DNA of 64,000 nucleotides from Rhinopithecus roxellana (lineage: Eukaryota > Chordata > Mammalia > Primates > Cercopithecidae), in assembly GCF_007565055.1 (NCBI RefSeq), contig NC_044554.1, positions 138,321,463 to 138,385,462 of the forward strand. Direction: 5' to 3'. The position numbers and the translations under genes are program-made. Under the pieces are notes generated by a model. It worked only from the letters and a program-made list of their open reading frames with translations, was not told the origin of the DNA and did no database searches. Of the stretch, positions 57,868-64,000 are shown in pieces. How positions within the stretch are numbered: the first letter of the stretch is position 1; every line of letters starts with the position of its first letter.

Positions 57868-58068
57868 GCTAGCTTTGAGGATAGAGGGAACAATTACATA
57901 TTATATAGTTTGCACATTGCTAGAAGGAGAATATTGAACATTCCCAACACAAAGAAATGATGAATATTTGAGATGATGTTATGCTAGTTACCCTAATATG
58001 ATCACTATACATTGTATGTACCCCATGAATATCTATAATTATCAATCAATTAAAAAATAAAATTAAAA
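57868..58068 (+). repeat. L1 3' UTR inserted in an MLT1 LTR
   Basis: Sense L1M 3' end (TTGCACATTGCTAGAAGGAG, GAGATGATGTTATGCTAGTT, A-rich tail) with MLT1 sequence on both sides. Confidence 0.75.
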
Positions 58069-58365
58069 TAAGAAGATGGAAGAGAGTCCATAGCAAAGGA
58101 ATATGGGCAACCTCTAGAAACCAGAAAAAGCAAGGAATAGATTCATTCCTAGAGCCTCTAGAAAGGACTATAGCCCTGCAATAGCTTGATTTTAGCCCCA
58201 TGACTAAATTGTTATTCCACATTTTAGCCCAGTGATCTATCTAAATTAACCCCATAACTCATTTCAGACTTCTGACCTCCAAAACTGTAAGATGATAAAT
58301 TTGTGTTGTTTTAAACCACTAAATCATAGTAATTTGTTACAGCAACAATGGGAAATAAATACAAC
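58069..58365 (+). repeat. MLT1-like LTR, second part
   Basis: GAAGATGGAAGAGAGTCC, CCTCCAAAACTGTAAGATGA and GTGTTGTTTTAAACCACTAA, ending GGAAATAAATACA. This is the 3' half of the LTR that begins at 57606. Confidence 0.75.
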
Positions 58366-58561
58366 AGTACAGAACAAGCACAGATTAGCAATTCTAATTA
58401 ATAGGTAGAAAAAAGATGCATTTTCTTACACTCTCAAATCATAAACATGCGTAAGTTATGTTTTGCACAAGTAAACAGGAATAAATCTTGATAAAATAGC
58501 ATAAGTCCTTATATTTCCCTTTCAGGTACCAGAATCTTTACTGAAACAAAGTCCATCACCC

Positions 58562-58770
58562 AAAAGTGAGGGAGGAAGTGGTGGAGAGGGAGAAAGGATG
58601 AACAGAAATGGGAGGGACAAAGATAAAAGATAGGGAGAAAGGGGAAAGAAAAGGGGAAGGAGGGGAGGAGAGGGAAGAGAAGAAAGGGAAATCATGGAGG
58701 AAGAAATGAGACAAGAAGGAGGAGAGAAGAGGAAGAGCAAGGGAGAGGATAGTGTGAGAGGGAGGAAAGA
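58562..58770 (+). repeat. Polypurine tract, about 210 bp
   Basis: Almost entirely A and G on the + strand with few pyrimidines, made of irregular GGA, GAAAGG and AGAGGGA units. Confidence 0.9.
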
Positions 58771-60708
58771 TATATTTTTTTATTTGGGTATTTCTGAAAT
58801 AAAAATTTACTTGTTGAGAATGAGTAAATCCACATGCAAAATGAAAATTTCATGTAATTAAAAATGAGTCAACTTTTTAGTATATCCAACTAACTTATCT
58901 ATCTATCTTATCTATCTCTATCTGGAGACAGAGAGAGAGATTAAAATAGAGAAAAATGGGCAGGAAAAGATAATATACTGCTTTATTTATTATAAAACTT
59001 TAAATGTTACACAATGTCAGACAATATCAATGTCTAGTTCTAGATCTCACTGTGTCTAAGAGACTGCTGTTTCTAGCCTGGTTCAACCTTCTGTCCTCTC
59101 CTAAGTTCAGCTGCTCCTCCTTTTATATTTATGGTGGAGTATCTGCTACTTGTTTCAGGACCCTTATTAGTTACCATGAAAAAGTTTGGGTCATTGTTTT
59201 TTAAATTCCCTTACTGTGTAACTGACATACAGACTTCAAGGAGACCCTGTTTTCCTCTAGTGTGCCCCAGTGTGTCTGTCTGCTTTCTTGTTCATTCTGG
59301 GAGAGGGCACTTGCTTGTTCCTTTTCCCTACAACCGGCTGGAGCTTTCTCTTTCCCTCTCTCTCATTCCCTGTGTCTTCCTAGCTGGAACTGCGCACACT
59401 GCTGCCTGTTTTATGCCTGCCTGTTGTCTTTGGCCAGTTTTTGAGAAGCCATCTGCTCCCATCTGGTGGGAAAAGCATCTTACAGATTAGAGTTCAAACG
59501 GAAAGCAGGTGCTCACTTGGCCAGTGCAGTGATGTTTCTGATACAGCAGCATTAAACACTCCCTTTGCATGGTTGTGCCTGTTTAACTTCCTCATTCCTG
59601 GTGTCAAGGGAGCTAAGATTCTATATGGTACAAAAGGGTTTTTCTGTCTTGTTTTCAAATCTTTGTAAGTGTGTAATTGCTTATATTAATATAAGAATTA
59701 AATAGAGAGGCAAGTTAGACACTTTAGAACATAAAGTGTAAGATGTGGAGGCTGAAGTTAGTCTTCCAGCTGGTTTCCTTCCCATCTTGATACAAGTTAG
59801 TAGACACATAAAACAAGTTAAATCTAAATTTAAAGGTGCATATTAACTTTTTAAAAATAACTTGCTAATTTTTAATTAACAAATTAATGAGATGACTGAA
59901 TTATTTAAATGCACTCAATTCTATGAAATTTAGTTGATCTTTAAGTTATTACTTACCAAACTATTACAAAAAACTTTGAAGATATGCATTTTCTTACATA
60001 TTTCATATTTCATAGTACTATATTTGATACACTCGATTATGAATTTCCATGAATTGTTAGCCAGTTGAATCCTAAATTGACAACAAAATGGTAATTTTTA
60101 GTTTAATCACTAGATGGCAGTAGCTTACAATAATGCATGAAAAAACTAAGGTATAGTGGTTTTCAACGCTCCTTTGTAGAACATATTAACCATTAAAATT
60201 ACTTTTAATCAATCTTTTTTCTTTCTTATTCTCCTTTGACAGTAAGAGATGGGCCTTAATCAGTGTTTCACTTTCTCTTATGTTGGCAATTAAAGTTTTC
60301 TCCATGTTCTATGAAATGCTAAGCCAACAGTTTTAGGTATTTGTGAGACCATAACTGACAAAACATTTCCATAATTTGCTGCTCACTTATTTGAATTCCT
60401 ACTAATTGAAATATATTTATGAAGTCAATTATTTTCAGTGCCTTTAGGCCTCCCTCTAATGGTACATGCATCAGCATTCCCATTCACCTGGCTTCTAGAA
60501 AAAGACAAACCAGGGGAAGTGAGACAGTTCAATTTTCGCATAGGGCAGAACAAATGAAAACAACGGGAGACTGACATGAAATTTGAACTCTTTATGTAAA
60601 TGCATCAATAGTTTGTGCAAGAAATAGGAAATTCTAATCCAATATTTGGGGCTAATAAATAAAATCAAGCAAATAATTTCCCTTTTTTTTCAATTTCCTC
60701 ATCCTGAA

Positions 60709-60736
60709 AAGTCTTTTTTTTTTAAAAAAAAGACTT
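60709..60736. repeat. AT palindrome
   Basis: AAGTC, ten T, eight A, GACTT. Related AAAAGTCTT units follow to 60770. Confidence 0.9.
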
Positions 60737-61440
60737 ATTTTTTAAAAAGTCTTATTTTTTAAAGTTTCTTATATTGAGCATATCTACTATTACATTTCTA
60801 TAGGTAAGTTAAAAAGTAGAAAACATATTCTGTTTATTTTTGCCCGTTTTTAATGCTTGTATAGAAATCTGTGTGTGTGTGTGTAATTTTTTTTATTTTA
60901 CAAATACAGAGATATAGAAATAATGAGTATGATTTGGGATCATCTTATGTTGTAAAGCATTTGAATGCACATCTCTTAACCTTCTGAACCAGATCCAAAA
61001 ACATGAGATTCTAGTACCTCTGTAAGTATCTGTAAGTGTTACTGGCGCCCTTGAAAGAAGAGCGATTTTCACTTCAAGATTTTCACATAAGGTCGCAGAC
61101 ACCAGCACTTTGGTGTTACCTTGTCTCTTTTGGAGATGTAACAAACAAACTTACATCTTCATACTTTTCAAAAACAGAAAGTATTGGAGCATGGTGATGT
61201 TTCCTCTGACAAGAAACTACTCAGGGACACCGTGCCTGCAAAAACAAAAGATTCTTAAGTCAACAAGGAAAACTGATTTTCATTAACCTGTATTTTCTGT
61301 TAATCATCATTTCTCCTGCTCTTGACTTTTTATTTTTTGTTTTATTTTCAAAAAGAAAACATAAGAACACATTTGGAACTAAAACTTTCTTTCACAGTAC
61401 TCTTAATTATATTTCTTTTATTCCCCTTCTCCCCCATCAG

Positions 61441-61611
61441 ATCCGAGTCTCCCAAGGCAAAGAGCCTATTCACCTGCTGAGTTTGTTCAAAGACAAACCG
61501 CTCATTATTTACAAGAATGGAACATCAAAGAAAGGAGGTCAGGCACCTGCTCCCCCTACACGCCTCTTTCAAGTCCGGAGAAACCTGGCATCTATCACCA
61601 GAATTGTGGAG
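61441..61611 (+). CDS. SCIN: SCIN coding exon, end of repeat 4 and start of repeat 5 (about residues 471-527)
   Basis: The 171-nt exon (57 codons, phase 0 both sides) starts IRVSQGKEP and includes LLSLFKDKPLIIYKNGT, the closing strands of repeat 4. It continues through GGQAPAPPTRLFQVRRN and ends ITRIVE at the first strand of repeat 5. The acceptor is very pyrimidine-rich (CTTCTCCCCCATCAG) and the donor is GAG|GTAATG. It is the last SCIN exon in the window. The rest of repeat 5 and repeat 6 must lie beyond 64000. Confidence 0.96.
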
Positions 61612-64000
61612 GTAATGTCATGCATTTCATAAAACGTGTCCTAGTTGTGGACTTCCCAATGGACCTGAGCCATCAGCAAATATTAGACTTTAAAAACTTG
61701 GCAAATAAACTCCCTTCATTTCTATAATTAATCCACTATTCAAAATTTTAAAAACACTAATAGCAGGAGAGTTGAGTAAAAAGTAAAACTCCAGATGCCA
61801 GGCCTCTCACATTTTTCAACTGCATTGAACCCAAACAAATAAATTTTTAAGAATACTATCACAAATTAGCTGTCAAAAGCATGAGGCTGCTTAAGCTCCA
61901 TCTTGAAAGGCCTGAGGTGGATGGATCACGGGTGATGGTCAGGTGATTGACCACACTGGAGACATTTGAGAGGGAAGGCCCTCGTTTGCACAAGTGTAAC
62001 AAATATGGGAGGCATGTCCCACCACACTGGACCAGAACCGTAACTGAACTGGCCCCATGAGCTGTTTCTGACAGCAGCTGGGAGAGAAATCAGACCCCAT
62101 GCCATGGTGCCATAAGATAAGGAGACCTCCAGGTATAGACAAGGCCAGTCTACCCAGGTTTTTAAATAGCTAAGTGCTTTGACCTTAGGACAATCCTGTC
62201 ACCCCAGTCACCATTGAAATCCAAGTCTTTCACATCACCCTTACACTGCCCGGCATACTCTGCATATCAAGCCTGGAGCTGTCCCTCAAACTCCCCCTCC
62301 ATACAAGTCAATCAGCAGACGCTTTAAACCCAGGTTGGTCATCTCATCCCTCCACCTGCGACCTCTTCTCTAAGCCTCCCTCTCCCTGCACCTGATTTCT
62401 CTACGACTGTCCTCTGAGGACAGATTCCCCTGCAGCCCTCTCAAGTGGAACTTGTGTTTTCCCAAGGCCCACTCACCACGGCCTCAAGGATGGGGCTAGA
62501 CAAGTTCCCCCGCTGCTCACCCTTACCTCTTTGGTTTTATCTTGCCTCTCTCCTTTGTATCAGACTTTCTCTCCTCCAGACCTCTTGTGCTTTCATAGAC
62601 TGAACTGCCAGTCCTTCTCCTCTTCTTTGATGACTTCAGCCATTATTTCACTATTTCCATCTCTTCGGCTTCTCTCTTCCAGCAGTCTTTCCCTTGACCA
62701 CATTTCATCTCATACTCACATGGTCCTATACTAAATTTTGCCATTTGCAATAACTATAGCTCCTCAGAAATCTGTTCCAGTCATCTAATCTCTGACAACT
62801 CTCTCCTGTCCTTTGGCTCCTTTACTCCAGAATGCACATTCTGGCAATTCTCCAGGCCTGTAGCTAAATCCAGGAACCTGCTGCCTCCTTCACACCCCAC
62901 CCTTCATGTCCTCCTTTCTCCCCAGATCCCCCAGAACTTTAATTTAGAGTTCACAGAGAAGATAAATCAGGCATAAATCATCTTATCTACTCCCCTGCAA
63001 CTTTATCAATTTGTCTGCATCTGTGTATATATTCTCTTTCCTTCCTCTTTTATGAAATAAATATCAAATTTTTATTTATATTTTTAAGTTAATAAATACT
63101 TTATATTAGGAATTTCCATATGTGAAGTGTCTTATAAGTGATTATATACTATACATATTACATATATACTATTACCCATAAATTAGCAATGAATAATGTA
63201 TTTGCATACAGTTATGTATCAATAAATAATTTATTAAATGTTTATTACATAGACTATCCCTCCTATCTAAGGCCCAATTCCTCCTCCGCCCACCTGGCCA
63301 CCAACTTCTGTCCAGATCCTTCCGTTTCTTGCTTTCCTAAGAAATCTCCTGGATTTCTGTCTTTCCCGTGCATTTATTCCACTTCTAGTTCATCATGATT
63401 ACAGGCAGTAATCTCCTTTCATTCTGTATCATCAATTTATTTTTCTATGTGGAATCATTCACTTTGAGCTACAAAGATGGCTGTAACGAAAACCTCCTGT
63501 CATTTCTTTAAAAACTGTGTCTTGACCTTGACCATTACCTTCTCTAGCTACTGCATCATTTCTCTGTCCTTCTTAAGAGCACATATCATTGAAAGGTTTG
63601 TCTTGAGTGTTTTCACTCACTCATCATCTCTACTTTTTAAAGCCAGTTCTCTCTAAAACCACCTCAATCAGGTGTCCATCCCACTAGTCCACTGAATTGG
63701 TTTTTATCTAGTTTGCCAGTGACTTGCCGCATGCCACAATCAAAGGTCACTTTTCTGATCTCGTTTTTCTCAGCTTCCCACTAGCATTTGCCAGTCAGCC
63801 TTTCCAGTTTTATTGAGCACTTCTTTTTTTCACTAGGTGAATGTATCCCCACACTTACCATGGTTTCTTCCTAACCTATCGGCCACTCCTCTCGGGCCAG
63901 TTTGCTGTGTTTTCCTCTTCTGTTTGACCTCTAAGTTCTTCAGCACTCCAAGCCTCGGCCTTGGCCCCTTCACCATGGTCTCATTTAGTCATATGGTTTA
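61612..64000 (+). other. SCIN: SCIN downstream intron (partial)
   Basis: No further SCIN exon is visible. Positions 62160-62960 are pyrimidine-rich and unclassified. Positions 63440-64000 resemble a very old LINE fragment. The next exon should begin with the VDVD-type strand of repeat 5 and is not present. Confidence 0.75.
63440..64000 (+). repeat. Possible L2-type LINE ORF2 fragment, very old
   Basis: CCAGTGACTTGCCGCATGCC, AAAGGTCACTTTTCTGATCT and CAGCTTCCCACTAGCATTTG resemble non-LTR RT coding sequence read on the + strand, full of stops. It is cut by the window edge. Confidence 0.4.

Larger units (their letters stand above)
57284..61440 (+). other. SCIN: SCIN intron, 4.2 kb
   Basis: It is phase 0. 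It contains an MLT1 LTR split by an L1 3' end, a polypurine tract at 58562-58770 and a small palindrome at 60709. I see nothing recognisable in 58930-60700 or 60770-61430. Confidence 0.8.

Noticed and set aside
59131..59490. 119-codon + strand open frame
   Set aside because: No recognisable domain, and it lies in a SCIN intron without flanking splice evidence.

Overview
The window is primate nuclear DNA. The AluY copies suggest an Old World monkey: four copies read ...GGCTTGAGCC... or a close variant at the Alu 5' end and have the six-base T run of ...GTATTTTTTAG..., a form I associate with cercopithecid Alu subfamilies rather than human AluY. This organism call is an inference from repeat diagnostics. 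There is no bacterial, plasmid or viral backbone.

The only host gene I can support is SCIN (scinderin, also called adseverin), on the + strand. Eight consecutive coding exons are present at 24125-24274, 43596-43688, 45792-45924, 46643-46731, 47473-47688, 49965-50086, 57193-57283 and 61441-61611. Each has an AG acceptor and a GT donor. Joined, they give 1065 nt (355 codons) open throughout, from the middle of gelsolin repeat 2, through repeats 3 and 4, to the start of repeat 5. This corresponds to about residues 173-527 of a 715-residue protein. The 5' exons (repeat 1 and the start of repeat 2) and 3' exons (rest of repeat 5, repeat 6) lie outside the window, so positions 1-24124 and 61612-64000 are introns.

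The rest is intronic and dominated by mobile elements. Region 1-7761: two young AluY, MIR traces and an L1 3' end. Region 7762-14772: a degraded class I endogenous retrovirus on the minus strand with both LTRs, a tRNA-Phe-like primer site, recognisable gag, protease, RT, RNase H, integrase and a truncated env that is split by an AluY. Region 15089-15758: a probable solo LTR. Region 18966-20165: an L1 with a 5' inversion. Region 21619-22688: the most unusual object here, a near-complete tRNA-Lys(CUU) sequence ending in CCA and joined directly to the U5 end of a ~1 kb class II (HERV-K-like) LTR, as expected for an aberrant reverse-transcription product that copied the primer tRNA. Region 24275-43595 is a 19.3 kb intron with a UG repeat close to the donor and a small CpG-containing, CCAAT-bearing segment that could be an alternative first exon. 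Region 43689-64000 has shorter introns with Alus in both orientations, nested MLT1/L1 and MADE1/Alu insertions and a 200-bp polypurine tract.

SCIN encodes a calcium-dependent actin-severing and capping protein. The repeats may affect its splicing (UG repeat, inverted Alus around exons) or its alternative promoter use. No functional retroviral gene remains.
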